Shown: positions 27,529 through 35,829, counted from the first letter of the stretch. The stretch: 64,000 bases of DNA from Myotis daubentonii (GCF_963259705.1 NC_081840.1:310001-374000); one strand, 5' to 3'. The notes: generated from the letters alone by a model not told the origin. Made by a program: numbers and translations.

Positions 27529-29294
27529 CCGGCTGTGTGTGTGTGTGACTAGCTCTGTGTGTGTGTGTGTGTGTGATCCGCTCTGTGTGTGTAAGTGTGT
27601 GTGATCTGTTATGTGTGTGATTGCTCTGTGTATAACTGGCTGTGTGTGTGTGTGTGCGCGCGCGCACGTGCACGTCCCTCTCAGTGAGTGTCTGGGTGTC
27701 AGAATCTCGGTTCCTGTTTCAGCCACAGTCGCACTGAGTGAGAGTCCCTTCTGCCTGGGAGTGTAGCCTCCTCTCAGGCCTATAAATAGCTGCTTCCGGC
27801 CTGGCCTGGGCCCCCTCCGCCCCCACCCAGAGCTGCAGGCCCTGGTCCTGCCGGGGAGATGCCCCATGGAGAGGCAGAGAGGCCCAGTGGGGGCTGAGCT
27901 GGGACCCCACATGCTGTCAGGGGGCTGGGGGCTGAGTCGGGGGCCTCGAGGCGCTGTGGGGGCTGACAGGGGCTGTCCCTCTGCAGCATCTGGGAGCAGA
28001 CGTGGCCTCAGAGTGGTCGCTTCCCCAGGGAGCCGAGGCCAGGCCAGCGGAGCCCCCGCTGGAGCCGGGCCCCTCCGCACAGCGGCCTCTGAGGCCGCCC
28101 TAAACAGGATGCCCCCGGGGTCAGTGAGCCCCCCTGGGGTCAGCGACGGGCTGTGTGTGATGACTGGGTCACCCTGGACCGCCAGACTGACACCTTCATG
28201 GGGGGCACAGCCTCCCTCCCTCCCAGACGTGGTGGGGAAAGGGCTCTGCTGCCTGGGGCCTGGGCTGCACAGCACCCAGCACCCGGCACCCGGCACCCAG
28301 CTCACAGCACCCGGCAGCCAGCTCCGCTCTGAGGCCTCTGAGGTCAACCCTGGCCTGAGCAAGGGGAGGGGCAGCCACGGGAGCTGCACCTGGGTCTGTC
28401 TGCCCGGGGCCAGAGCATTCAGGGTGGTGGGGACCCTGAAAACCAGAACGAGGGGGGGCTCTGCCAGGGTCCCCTGGGCTGGCGCCCTCCCTGCCGGGAA
28501 GGCCCTACGGAGGAGAGTCAGGCTGCCTCCCCCAGAGGGGAGCTCAGGGCCTTAGGGGTGCTCACTGCAACCCCCTCCCAGTGAGGATTTGGGGCCCAGC
28601 TTCAGGCCTTCACTAACTCTCAGGAGAGGTCATCGGTGTCGTCCGGGGCGGGGGGACGGGTGAAGGGGGCACAGGGGTGTCCTTGGGCAGGCTCCCTGAG
28701 CCCACACCACGTGGCCAAGGGGCCTCCCCCATAGCCTGCGGGCAGGGGCGGGTGAGCCCCGTCTGAACATGGGGCCACCAATCCCCAGAGCACGCCACCC
28801 CACCTCTCGGCCACTGGGAGCTACAGGAACGGGGGGAGGGGGAGAGCGGTGGGGGCTGGCCGCCAGGGTGCTAGGCGGGTGCAGACCTAGTCCCTCGCTG
28901 CAGCCCTGGGGACCCGGGGGCGTCCCTGGGTGGGGCCTGCTGCTGCGAGAGAATGACCCACTGGCTCCCCCCTGGGCAGCTGAGCCCTCAGCCCGTGTGG
29001 GCAGCCGTGGGCCCTGCAGGCACCAGAGGTCCTGGCTGAAGCTGCAGGGCTCCCGGCCTGCAGGGCGCGGGCGGCTGCGGGCCCAGATGGACACAGAGGC
29101 CGGCGGTCAGCTACGGGGACCCTGGCCCTGGTGGTTCCGGCAGAAGCTGGGAGGAACGGGTGGTCGCAGGCCCAGCGGCTGGCTCTGTGACCCTCTGGGC
29201 CGGGGCTGCTGGCAGCATGGGGCCAGGAGAGGACCACAGCCTGTGGCCCGGCCCCGTGGGCACTTACCTCTGGGGGTCCTGCCTTGGCACCCAT
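15943..29294 (-). CDS. PLD4: PLD4, 5'-3' exonuclease PLD4 (phospholipase D family member 4), complete in ten coding exons
   Basis: Coding exons, in gene order: 29294-29268, 20608-20418, 19766-19583, 19437-19317, 18855-18728, 17963-17763, 17197-17058, 16956-16791, 16505-16409 and 16145-15943. All introns are GT-AG, and the exons sum to 1458 bases (485 residues; human and mouse proteins are about 505). It is a type II membrane protein with signal anchor [19 protein letters not shown] at residues 10-28 and a lumenal catalytic part. The first HKD motif is HSKFWIVD (H192, K194, D199). The second is HSKFMVTE (H406, K408, E413); Glu in place of Asp is normal for PLD3/PLD4. Several N-X-S/T glycosylation sites are visible (NDSSS, RNVS, RNSS, HNFSS, NVSV). 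The family trims single-stranded DNA/RNA in endolysosomes and so damps TLR9/TLR7 sensing. The first exon (MGAKAGPPE) is the least certain part; the rest is near-colinear with mammalian PLD4. Confidence 0.93.
16409..16505 (-). CDS. PLD4: PLD4 coding exon 9 (second HKD motif)
   Basis: Residues 387-418 plus a split Gly. Carries [14 protein letters not shown], the second catalytic motif with Glu for Asp, as in other PLD4 proteins. Donor ATAG|GTGAGC. The acceptor CCAAAG|AAAGTC follows an unusually long pyrimidine tract. Confidence 0.94.
16531..16763 (+). repeat. Homopurine (G/A) tract filling a PLD4 intron
   Basis: 233 bases of [12 protein letters not shown] sequence broken only by a T at 16713. 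It lies in the 285-base intron between PLD4 coding exons 8 and 9. In the PLD4 transcript it is a C/U tract running up to the 3' splice site. Confidence 0.95.
16791..16956 (-). CDS. PLD4: PLD4 coding exon 8
   Basis: Residues 331-386: [20 protein letters not shown], then [20 protein letters not shown] and [12 protein letters not shown]. Acceptor CCCCAG|GTACTGG, donor GACGTG|GTGAGTA. Confidence 0.94.
17058..17197 (-). CDS. PLD4: PLD4 coding exon 7
   Basis: Residues 285-330 plus a split Arg: [20 protein letters not shown] then [14 protein letters not shown]. Acceptor CAACAG|GCCTCG, donor GCCCAG|GTGGGTG. Confidence 0.92.
17763..17963 (-). CDS. PLD4: PLD4 coding exon 6
   Basis: Residues 218-284, [20 protein letters not shown] through [19 protein letters not shown] to [11 protein letters not shown]. 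Acceptor CCGCAG|GTGAAG, donor TTCTCG|GTAAGAG. Confidence 0.93.
18346..18515 (+). mobile_element. Ves-type SINE (tRNA-derived) in a PLD4 intron
   Basis: A tRNA-like head with a degenerate A box (GTGGTTGGAGCGTCG) and B box (GGGTTCGCTTCC), then (CT)n and an A-containing tail. The middle body seen in other copies is missing, so this copy is short. Confidence 0.75.
18728..18855 (-). CDS. PLD4: PLD4 coding exon 5 (first HKD motif)
   Basis: Residues 175-217. Carries [20 protein letters not shown], the first catalytic HxKxxxxD with its GSAN follow-up. Acceptor GGCCAG|GCGCC, donor ACGCAG|GTGAGTC. Confidence 0.95.
19317..19437 (-). CDS. PLD4: PLD4 coding exon 4
   Basis: Residues 135-174 plus a split Gly: [20 protein letters not shown] then [20 protein letters not shown]. 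Acceptor CCGCAG|GGAGAG, donor CCGAG|GTAGGG. Confidence 0.92.
19583..19766 (-). CDS. PLD4: PLD4 coding exon 3
   Basis: Residues 73-134: [20 protein letters not shown], then [20 protein letters not shown] and [15 protein letters not shown]. Acceptor CCCCAG|GCTGG, donor CAGCTG|GTGCGC. Begins the first PLD catalytic half. Confidence 0.92.
19969..20158 (+). repeat. Minisatellite in a PLD4 intron
   Basis: About ten imperfect copies of units such as CCACGGGGAAGGGCTGGC, 12-19 bases long, in the intron between PLD4 coding exons 2 and 3. Confidence 0.85.
20418..20608 (-). CDS. PLD4: PLD4 coding exon 2 (signal anchor)
   Basis: Acceptor TTGCAG|GTGCTGG, donor CTGCCG|GTGAGTG. Encodes residues 10-73, with the hydrophobic anchor at once and then a Pro/Gly-rich lumenal stalk containing [12 protein letters not shown], as in human PLD4. 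Confidence 0.9.
21180..27668 (+). repeat. 6.5-kb TG-rich composite satellite in the first coding intron of PLD4
   Basis: More than 100 units, each ATTGCTCTGTGTATAACTGG plus C(TG)n with variable n (about 8-20). Special blocks containing GACCGGCTG, GACTAGCTC, GATCCGCTC and GATCTGTTG recur near 21.4, 21.55, 24.26, 24.43, 27.13, 27.27, 27.38 and 27.53 kb. The right edge runs into CG/CA alternation (GCGCGCGCGCACGTGCACG). Open frames through the array are artefacts. Confidence 0.95.
27669..29267. other. PLD4: Remainder of the first PLD4 coding intron
   Basis: GC-rich single-copy sequence without a recognisable repeat family. A perfect TATAAATAG sits at 27780-27788 (+ strand), but nothing else marks a promoter. 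A short tandem of CAGCACCCGGCACC type lies near 28270-28320. Confidence 0.5.
29268..29294 (-). CDS. PLD4: PLD4 coding exon 1 (start codon, cytosolic tail)
   Basis: ATG at 29294-29292 in a good context (GCCAAGATGG), nine codons MGAKAGPPE, then the strong donor GAG|GTAAGTG. Phase 0 matches the phase-0 start of the transmembrane exon. It resembles the start of the mouse protein in length and in the Lys...Pro-Glu pattern. The join skips 8.7 kb of intron, so a further small exon in between cannot be excluded. Confidence 0.55.
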
Positions 29295-29450
29295 CTTGGC
29301 TCCAGCTGCAGACTGCAGCCCTCAGCTCTCGGGGCGGCTCCCCGGCCGCCTCCGCCCCGCCCCTGCCGCCTCCCCACTTGCCTGCAGCTTCCTCTTCGGC
29401 TACTTCCTCTTAGTCCGGAGCATCTGGCTCGGCACCGGCAGCTGGAGCCG
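29295..29450 (-). promoter_or_regulatory. PLD4: Probable PLD4 5' UTR and start region
   Basis: Sequence immediately upstream of the predicted ATG, with a possible acceptor (GTCTGCAG) about 12 bases before it. If that acceptor is used, a noncoding first exon lies further out. No TATA box is seen. The transcription start cannot be placed from sequence alone. Confidence 0.3.
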
Positions 29451-29951
29451 ATGCGCCAGCTCGACGGGGAGGCCGAGAACTTTCACCTCCAGAGAGAGGT
29501 CACGCTCCGTCCACCTCCCAAGGTGGAGGCGCCCAGGCCCGCCTGCGGGTCAGGTGGACTTCGCGCCAGCCACAGCGACCCAAGGGACCAGCTCGAGCGA
29601 GATGGCTTTTCCCTCTGACTCTGGCCGAGCTCAGGGCTCGGGGCTAGACCCCGTGCTGGCTCCACGGCCTTGGGGGCAGGCCCCTCAGCTCTCACTCGTG
29701 CCTGAGGGTCGACCAGCAGCCTCATGGCCCCACCATGGCTGCCTGAGCTCAGCCGTCACCTCCGCGTCCCAGCAGAGCGTCCAGGACACCCCCAGGACTT
29801 CCTGGGGGTCCCACCGGGCACTTCTACTGGGGTTTCCTGATCTAGAACTTAGTCACATGACTGCATCTAGCTGCAAGGGAGGCTGGGAAATGGAGGCAGC
29901 CAGGACCTGGAGAGGGCACGTAGGGTGGCTCCTTGGCCGTCGGACAAGGCA

Positions 29952-30175
29952 GGCCTGCCCGGCCGGGTGGCTCAGGGGCTGAGCGTCAACCTAGGAACCA
30001 GGAGGTGACAGTTCAGTTCCCGGTCGGGCCACATGCCCGGGTTGTGGGCTCCATCCCAGGTGTGGGGCAGCCGATCGATATTCTGGCTCATCATTGATGT
30101 TTCTCTCTCTCTCTCCCTCTTCCTTCCTCTCTGACATCAATAAAAATATTTTAAAAATAAATAAAATAGAATAGA
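29952..30175 (+). mobile_element. Ves SINE
   Basis: Full-length copy. Head CCGGCCGGGTGGCTCAGGGG, B-box area CAGTTCAGTTCCCGG, body CACATGCCCGGGTTGTGGGC, CT stretch, and tail AATAAAAATATTTTAAAAAT. No clear target-site duplication. Confidence 0.9.
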
Positions 30176-30424
30176 AACGGTGCCCACGTGAGGCCGATTG
30201 TGAAGGAGGCTGAGCGTGTCCCGTGTTCCGTGTTCCGTGTTCCGTGTTCCCGTGTTTGCCAGCCCGGCAGGCCTCCTCTCCCGTGAGGCCTGGTTTTGTC
30301 TCGGGCCCATTTTTAAATTGAGTTGTTGACTTTTCCTTAAAGCGGACAACTGCATTTAGAGGACCCACTCACTGTTCCGAGTTGCCGGTTTCAAGGGTGG
30401 CAATACCGTCTCTTAATTTTCTTC

Positions 30425-30860
30425 CCCTTTTCCCCTTTTTTTCTTCTAATTCTCAGAGATGTGGAAATGGGCGAGGATGGTGCAATGACTCCCACAAGCT
30501 CACCACTTAGAATCCACGACTGTAAGCATTGTCACACCTGCTTCATTGACATTTTTGCTAAGGAACCTTCATATATATATTGATTTCAGAGAGGGAGGGA
30601 GAGGGAGAGAGAGACAGAATCATTGATCGGCTGCCTCCTGCACGCCCCCTACTGGGGATGGAGCCCACAACCTGGTCATGTGCCCTTGACCGGAATCGAA
30701 CCCGGGACCCTTCAGTCCACAGTCTGATGCTCTATCCACTGAGCTAAACCAGCCAGGCATTGCTAAGGAATCTTAAAGCAAAGGAGGACGCCAATGACAT
30801 TTCACTCCTAACTACGTTAGTACACATTTCCAAATAAATAAATGTTCTGCAAAATCATAG
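30425..30860 (-). mobile_element. Old L1 3' end, split by a SINE
   Basis: On the minus strand the text TTTGCTTTAAGATTCCTTAGC ... ATGAAGCAGGTGTGACAATG ... GTGGTGAGC resembles, from memory, the 3' UTR of ancient mammalian L1M elements. The outer limits are approximate. Confidence 0.5.
30566..30759 (-). mobile_element. Ves SINE with target-site duplication
   Basis: Reverse-oriented copy (tail at 30566, head GCCTGGCTGGTTTAGCTCAG at the right end). It is flanked by the 11-base direct repeat TTGCTAAGGAA at 30555-30565 and 30760-30770. Confidence 0.92.
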
Positions 30861-30934
30861 CCCAGTGATCACCCCTGACCACGTCCGTAATTCCTTCATT
30901 TTATCAAATCCTTGCAAGGCTGTTATTATTATTA

Positions 30935-31579
30935 CTAGAGGCCCGGTGCACAAAATATCTGTGCACTCGGGGAGGGGGGGGGTCCCTCAGACCGGCCTGT
31001 GCCCTCTCGCAGTCTGGGACCCCTCGGGAGATAACGACCTGCTGGCTTAGGCCTGCTCCCGGGTGGCAGAGGGCAGGCCCAATCCCTAGGTGCAGCCCCT
31101 GGTCGGGCTCAGAGCAGGGCCGATTGGGGAGTTGGGGCGCCACCCCCTGTCATGCACAGAGCAGGGAGGATCGGGAGTTTTCAATGCCACTCTCAGTCAC
31201 GCTCAGGGTAGGGCCAATTGGGGGGGTTGGGGCACTGTCCCCTGTCACACTCAAGGCAGGGTTGGGGGAGGTTGGGGAGCTCCCCCCTGTCACACACAGA
31301 GCAGGGCCCATCAGGGGAGTTGGGGCTTCTTACCCTGTCACGCACAGAGCAGGGTCGATCAGTGGGTTGCGGAGCTCCACCCTGTCACACACAGAGCCGC
31401 AGGGCGATCAGGGGGTTGGGGCGCCTTCCCCTGTCAGGAACAGAGCAGGGCGGATAGGGAGGTTGTGGCCCTGCCCCCTGTCACACACAGAGCCGCAGGG
31501 CTATCAGGGGGTTTGGGCGCTGCCCCCGGTCACGCTGATCCCGGTGCCAGGAGGCATATTACCCTTTTACTATATAGGA
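30935..31579 (-). mobile_element. Nonautonomous Helitron (Helibat-like)
   Basis: On the minus strand it begins TCCTATATAGTAAAAGGG and ends with hairpin GTGCACAGATATTTTGTGCAC-like arms followed by CGGGCCTCTAG. The bases outside are A and T, as expected for Helitron insertion at AT. The interior holds about seven imperfect copies of a 60-base unit (CACACAGAGCAGGG...GGGGAGTTGGGG). There is no Rep/helicase gene. Confidence 0.88.
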
Positions 31580-32371
31580 TAGAGGCCTGGTGCATGGGTG
31601 GGGCTGGCTGGTTTGCCCTGAAGGGTGTCCTGGATCAGGGTGGGGGTCCCCACTGGGGTGCCTGGCCAGCCTGGGTGAGGGGATGATGGCTGTTTGCAGC
31701 TGGTCACACACCCTTCAGGGTGGGGGTCCCCACTGGGGTGCCTGGCCAGCCTGGATGAGGGGATGATGGCTGTTTGCAGCTGGTCACACACCCTTCAGGG
31801 TGGGGGTTCCCACTGGGGTGCCTGGCCAGCCTGGATGAGGGGATGATGGCTGTTTGCAGCTGGTCACACACCCTTCAGGGTGGGGATCCCCACTGGGATG
31901 CCTGGCCAGTCTGGGTGAGGGGCTGAGGGCTGTTTTCAGGCTGGCGGGTGACTGACGCTCCCAACTGCTCCTTTTTTTCTTTTTTTTTTATTCTGGGCCA
32001 GCTTTAGCTCTGGCTCCAGGTCTGAGGCCTCTGCTGCTGAAAGCAGGTATCTGGTTTGTTTGGGTTCTATAATTGAAACAATGTATAACTCCAGCTCTGA
32101 GATCCGGCTCGCTGAAAGCAGGTTTCTGGGGTTTTGTTTAGCTTCTATATTTGTTACAATGTTTCAAACTGCAGGCTCAGAGGCCGGCAAGGCAGGTGGG
32201 GAACGTTGGTTTCCTCCGTCACTGAAGCAAGCAAGCCTCATGTTAGTTTCTAGCTGCCTGGCTGCTGGCCACCAACTTGGCTGGCAGTTAATTTGCATAT
32301 CGCCCTGATTAGCCAATGGGAAGGGTAGTGGTCGTATGCTAATTACCATGTTTCTCTTTTATTAGATAGGA
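31580..32371 (-). mobile_element. Second Helitron, directly abutting the first
   Basis: On the minus strand it begins TCCTATCTAATAAAAGAG (right end, preceded by A) and ends in CCAGGCCTCTA against the 5' end of the neighbouring Helitron. The terminal G of CTAG is lost. The interior carries an 80-base tandem repeat and the TTAGCATACGACCACTACCC-type subterminal region. Confidence 0.82.
31601..31925 (+). repeat. 80-base tandem repeat inside the Helitron
   Basis: GGATGATGGCTGTTTGCAGC recurs at 31681, 31761 and 31841, exactly 80 bases apart. There are about four copies, nearly identical. Confidence 0.93.
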
Positions 32372-32399
32372 TTATTTTAAGCCCCGTGAGTTATACACC

Positions 32400-32811
32400 T
32401 TATAATTCTTCATCGGTCAGGGTAGGTTTAGAACGACCCACTTTTGCCAATTTGTCTACTCACTTTCCTTGTTTTGTTTGTTTCTTTGAGACCCTCCCTG
32501 TGCGACCACGGGCCTCCTTCCTGCAATGCCTCCTTTAGCACCGACTGGACATACTTCAGCCGGATATAGAAGTCCTGGTTGCCCACGGAGGTGCCTTGCG
32601 TGGGGATCCGTGCTGTTCTCGGGAGCGTGGAAACGCCTCTAGCTTTCCTCCATGGCTGAGGGGCGTTTTCTATAGACGGAGCTCCCGATTGGCGGTTTTC
32701 CTCTGGAACCCGGTCCTCAGGCTCCGTGATTGTCGGGAAATCCATGTCCTCGCTTAGCGGGGACTCTCTCCTCCCTCTGTGGATGTTCTCTTGGTCTCTA
32801 GGGTCCTTCAT
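32400..32811 (-). pseudogene. Unrecognised ORF with a C-terminal frameshift
   Basis: The minus strand has an ATG-started frame of 127 codons (32811-32428), hydrophilic, containing FYIRLKYVQSVLKEALQEGG and ending KSGSF. A one-base shift near 32440 would continue as KVGRSKPTLTDEEL and a stop at 32400, which looks more protein-like than the stop in frame. It is not one of the three genes here, and I do not recognise the family. It may be a piece of a processed gene copy or of an old retroelement. A Helitron sits 28 bases past its end. Confidence 0.35.
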
Positions 32812-32862
32812 CGTGACAACGATGAAACGAAGTGTTGTTTCCTTTTACAAATCCTGTTTGGA

Positions 32863-33087
32863 CCAGCCGGTGTGGCTCAGTGGCTGAGCATCGACCTATG
32901 AACCAGGAGGTCACGGTTGGATTCCCTGTCAGGGCACATGCCCGGGTTGTGGGCTCAACCCCCAGTAGAGGGTGTGCAGGAGGCAGCCTATCAATGATTC
33001 TCTGTCATCCTTGATGTTTCTATCTCTCTCTCCCTCTCCCTTCCTCTCAGAAATCAGTAAAAATATATATTTTAAAAATATAAAAGT
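32863..33087 (+). mobile_element. Ves SINE with target-site duplication
   Basis: Head CCAGCCGGTGTGGCTCAGTG, body CACATGCCCGGGTTGTGGGC, CT stretch, tail AAAAATATATATTTTAAAAA. The 11-base direct repeat TCCTGTTTGGA lies at 32852-32862 and 33088-33098. Confidence 0.94.
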
Positions 33088-33148
33088 CCTGTTTGGATTT
33101 TTTATTGTCCCTGAAGCGTCCTGTACCATGGGTACATATACTAGTTTG

Positions 33149-33484
33149 CTAGGGCTGTGGTCACAGAGCCACACAGCCTGGGCGACTTAAACACAGAAAT
33201 CGTCCCAGTTCCGGAGGCCAGAAGACCCAAGTCCGGGTGCCAGCAGGGCTGGTTCCCGCTGCAGGCCGTAGGGGGGATCTGCTCCCAGCCTCCCTCCTCA
33301 TTTCTGGTGCCCTCGGGCATCCCTGGCTTGCAGATGGCATTCTCCCTGTGTCCACCCATCATGTTCCCTCTGTGCAACCTCTGTCTCGGTGTCCAAATGC
33401 CCCCGTCCTGTAAGGACACCAGTCACGGTGGGTTAGGGTCAGACCTGATGACCTGGTCTTAACTGGATCACCTGTAAGGACCTC
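33149..33484 (+). mobile_element. Old mammalian interspersed repeat, family not named
   Basis: Text of the type TTTGCTAGGGCTGTGGTCAC ... GGCGACTTAAACACAGAAAT ... TTCCGGAGGCCAGAAGACCC ... AAGGACACCAGTCACGG is a well-known dispersed mammalian repeat that I recognise but cannot assign safely. It ends where the Helitron at 33490 begins. Confidence 0.6.
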
Positions 33485-33489
33485 ATCTA

Positions 33490-33864
33490 TCTTATCTACA
33501 CTAATAAAAGAGTAATATGCGCGTGCGCGTGCTCTCTCTCTCTCTCCCTTCTCTCTCTCTTAAAAAAAAAAAGTAATATGCTAATTAGACCAGGTGACTG
33601 GACATCTTCCCGACATCCGACTTCCTTCCGGACAGTTAGGGAGTGACCAAGCCGGCAGGGGGGCAGTTGGGGGTCAGCCAGGCAGGAGAGCAGTTAGGAG
33701 CCAGTGGTTCTGGATTGCGAGAGGGTTGTCTGCCGGTTTAGGCCCGATCCCTGCGGGCCTACACTGGCAATCAGACATCCCCTGAGGGGTCCCTGATTGG
33801 AGAGGGTGCAGGCCGGGCTGAGGGATGCCCCACCATGCACGAATTTCGTGCGCTGGGCCTCTAG
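33490..33864 (+). mobile_element. Short Helitron (Helibat-like)
   Basis: Starts TC (TCTTATCTACACTAATAAAA), ends hairpin GCACGAATTTCGTGC plus GCTGGGCCTCTAG, with A before and T after. 375 bases including a 52-base later insertion. Confidence 0.9.
33520..33571 (+). mobile_element. 52-base retro-insertion (SINE tail) inside the Helitron
   Basis: A CG/CT-rich stretch ending in TTAAAAAAAAAAA, flanked by the direct repeat AGTAATATG (33511-33519 and 33572-33580). It matches the CT-rich 3' end and A-tail of Ves SINEs, i.e. an extremely 5'-truncated copy. Confidence 0.75.
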
Positions 33865-35367
33865 TTCCCCAATAAAGCTCACAGCCTCAGGAACTGGTCT
33901 TCAGCATCTTTTGGGGCGGAGGGGTGACATAACTCAGCCCATTGCACGTCTTTCCCAACTCTGAGCGTTTCTTCTCCCCACCCCCCTCCTCGGGAACTCA
34001 ACGCACACGTATGTTATGTTTTGTCACAGGATCCTCTGTGCCCACTAACCTCTGCTTCCCATTTTGTCTCCAGGTTCCTGGGCTGTGCACTCGGGGTCAT
34101 TTCCGCCGATCTTTCCTGCCGCTGACCAATCCTTGGCTTTGCTCTGTCTCATGTGCTAACGCTCCTATTGAGGTTTCTTAAAAAAGCTTTATTTCCACTC
34201 ATTATTGTTTTCAATGTGATGCTTTTCCAACTCTAAGCAGCTATGTTTTACTTCCTTTCCCTTTTTTTAAGCCCCATTTCCTATTCCATTTTCACTTGTG
34301 ATGCTGTGCTGGTGTGGGCTATGACTTCTGGTCGTGGGTTCACTGCTGGCCGACTTTACCGGGGGCTTGCTGAGGGTCCTGGGCCAAGGCCTTTCTCTGG
34401 AGATAATCTGCATTTTCTCCTGCAGGAACAGGGGTCCCTATCCACCTGGAGCCACTCTGAATGGAAACAGAGGGGAGAGCACAGAAGACATGCAGGGCAC
34501 AGTGCAGGCCGAGTCCCTGGGAGGGAAGGCGGGGAGCAGAGCAGGGCAATATCGGAAAAAGGCACGAGCGGGCTTTCCCACCACCGGCGAGAGCCACCGA
34601 GCCACCAGCCCCTGAAGGGCTGCGGATTTCAACCCAGGTAACAGCAGATATTTGTATGCAAACTCTAGTCAATTAAACCACGGAAATCCAATAACAGAAA
34701 AATCCACACAGAAAGACACGTCTCAAAGAGGCAACATGCGTACTTGACTTCTCCACGTGAACAATGGAAGCCGGAAGAAGATGGAATGTTACGTGTTAAG
34801 CGCTGAAACACTGGCCAGCTTAGATGCGATATCAAGTGAAAGGCGCGGGGACATGCATTTTCTTGGCGGCCGGGGGGGTACGTGGGGGGGGGGGGGGGCT
34901 GTGTGAACAGGGCTGCCGGGAGCCCTCCCAGGTGCCTTCCCGGGGCCGTGTGCACGCAGTTCTCCTGGGTCGGGGCAGGCACTTGGGCAGTGCTAGCGCA
35001 CGCTGCTCACTCGGCCTGGGCGAGCGCCCGGTGGGAGCCGTCCTGCTGGCCGCGTGGGGTAACTGCATGGCTCTGAGCAGGGGCTGACCTCGCGGGTATC
35101 CCCCGGCTGCTCGCTCGAGCCCTTGCCCGTGTTTTATTGGGTCATCTCTCTGCTTCTGGCTTGTAGAGCTGTCATATGCTTCACGTACAAATTATTTATT
35201 GGATCTAAGAATAGTAACATCTTTCCTTTTCACTTCTGAGAGGTGTCTTCTGAGGAGCTGAGTGCCTGTGGGGCCGCCACGGGGCCAGGAGATAAGGCCC
35301 AGCAGGGAGCAGCTGGTCTCCTGGAGGTCTCCACTGGGGGTCAGCGGGCCCAGCTGCCGAGACTGGC
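33865..35367. other. Intergenic stretch between PLD4 and CEP170B
   Basis: Moderate-GC sequence with no exon or repeat family that I can support. An AATAAA occurs just after the Helitron (33871), without an evident gene before it. Confidence 0.45.
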
Positions 35368-35522
35368 GAGGGGAACAGGGACGTGGGGAACAGAGCTGGT
35401 GAGGGGAACAGAGGCGTGGGGAACAGAGCTGGTGAGGGGAACAGGGATGTGGGGAACAGAGCTGGTGAGGGGAACAGGGACGTGGGGAACAGAGCTGGTG
35501 AGGGGAACAGAGGGCGTGGGAA
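35368..35522 (+). repeat. 33-base minisatellite
   Basis: Nearly five copies of a unit starting GAGGGGAACAGGGACGTGGG and ending GAACAGAGCTGGT. Being 33 bases long, it keeps frames open. Confidence 0.92.
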
Positions 35523-35640
35523 CTGCTGAGGTGCAAGTGCCTCCCGCGCTTCTGGCCAAGTGACTGGCCTCGGGGGTTCCCCGCCTGCTGGACACTGGCT
35601 CCAGCCCAACTTGTCCCTCTTTTTTTTAAATCTATTTTTT

Positions 35641-35829
35641 TACTTAAAATTTTTTTTTAAATCCTCACCCAAGGATGTTTTTTAGATTTTTAGAGAGAGA
35701 GGGAGAGAAACATCGAACACGCCCCAACCAGACCGAACCGGCCACCTAGGCATGTGCCCTGATCTGAGTCAAACCCGCAACCTTTCGGTGCATGGGACGA
35801 TGCTCAACCAACAGAGCCACCAGCCAGGG
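35641..35829 (-). mobile_element. Ves SINE
   Basis: Reverse-oriented copy. Left end AAATCCTCACCCAAGGATG (3' tail type), AGAGAGAGAGGGAGAGAAAC, TCAAACCCGCAACCTTTCGG (B box on the minus strand), and right end AGAGCCACCAGCCAGGG. Confidence 0.9.

Noticed and set aside
21180..27668. CRISPR-like array (regular core with variable spacers)
   Set aside because: The variable part is only (TG)n of changing length, not unique spacers, and the context is a mammalian intron.
27154..28389. 411-codon minus-strand frame rich in HT dipeptides
   Set aside because: Half of it is the CA-repeat read in one frame. It has no family resemblance and lies in the PLD4 intron.
33871..33876. AATAAA after the third Helitron as a gene end
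   Set aside because: No upstream exon or open frame leads to it; the preceding DNA is transposon.
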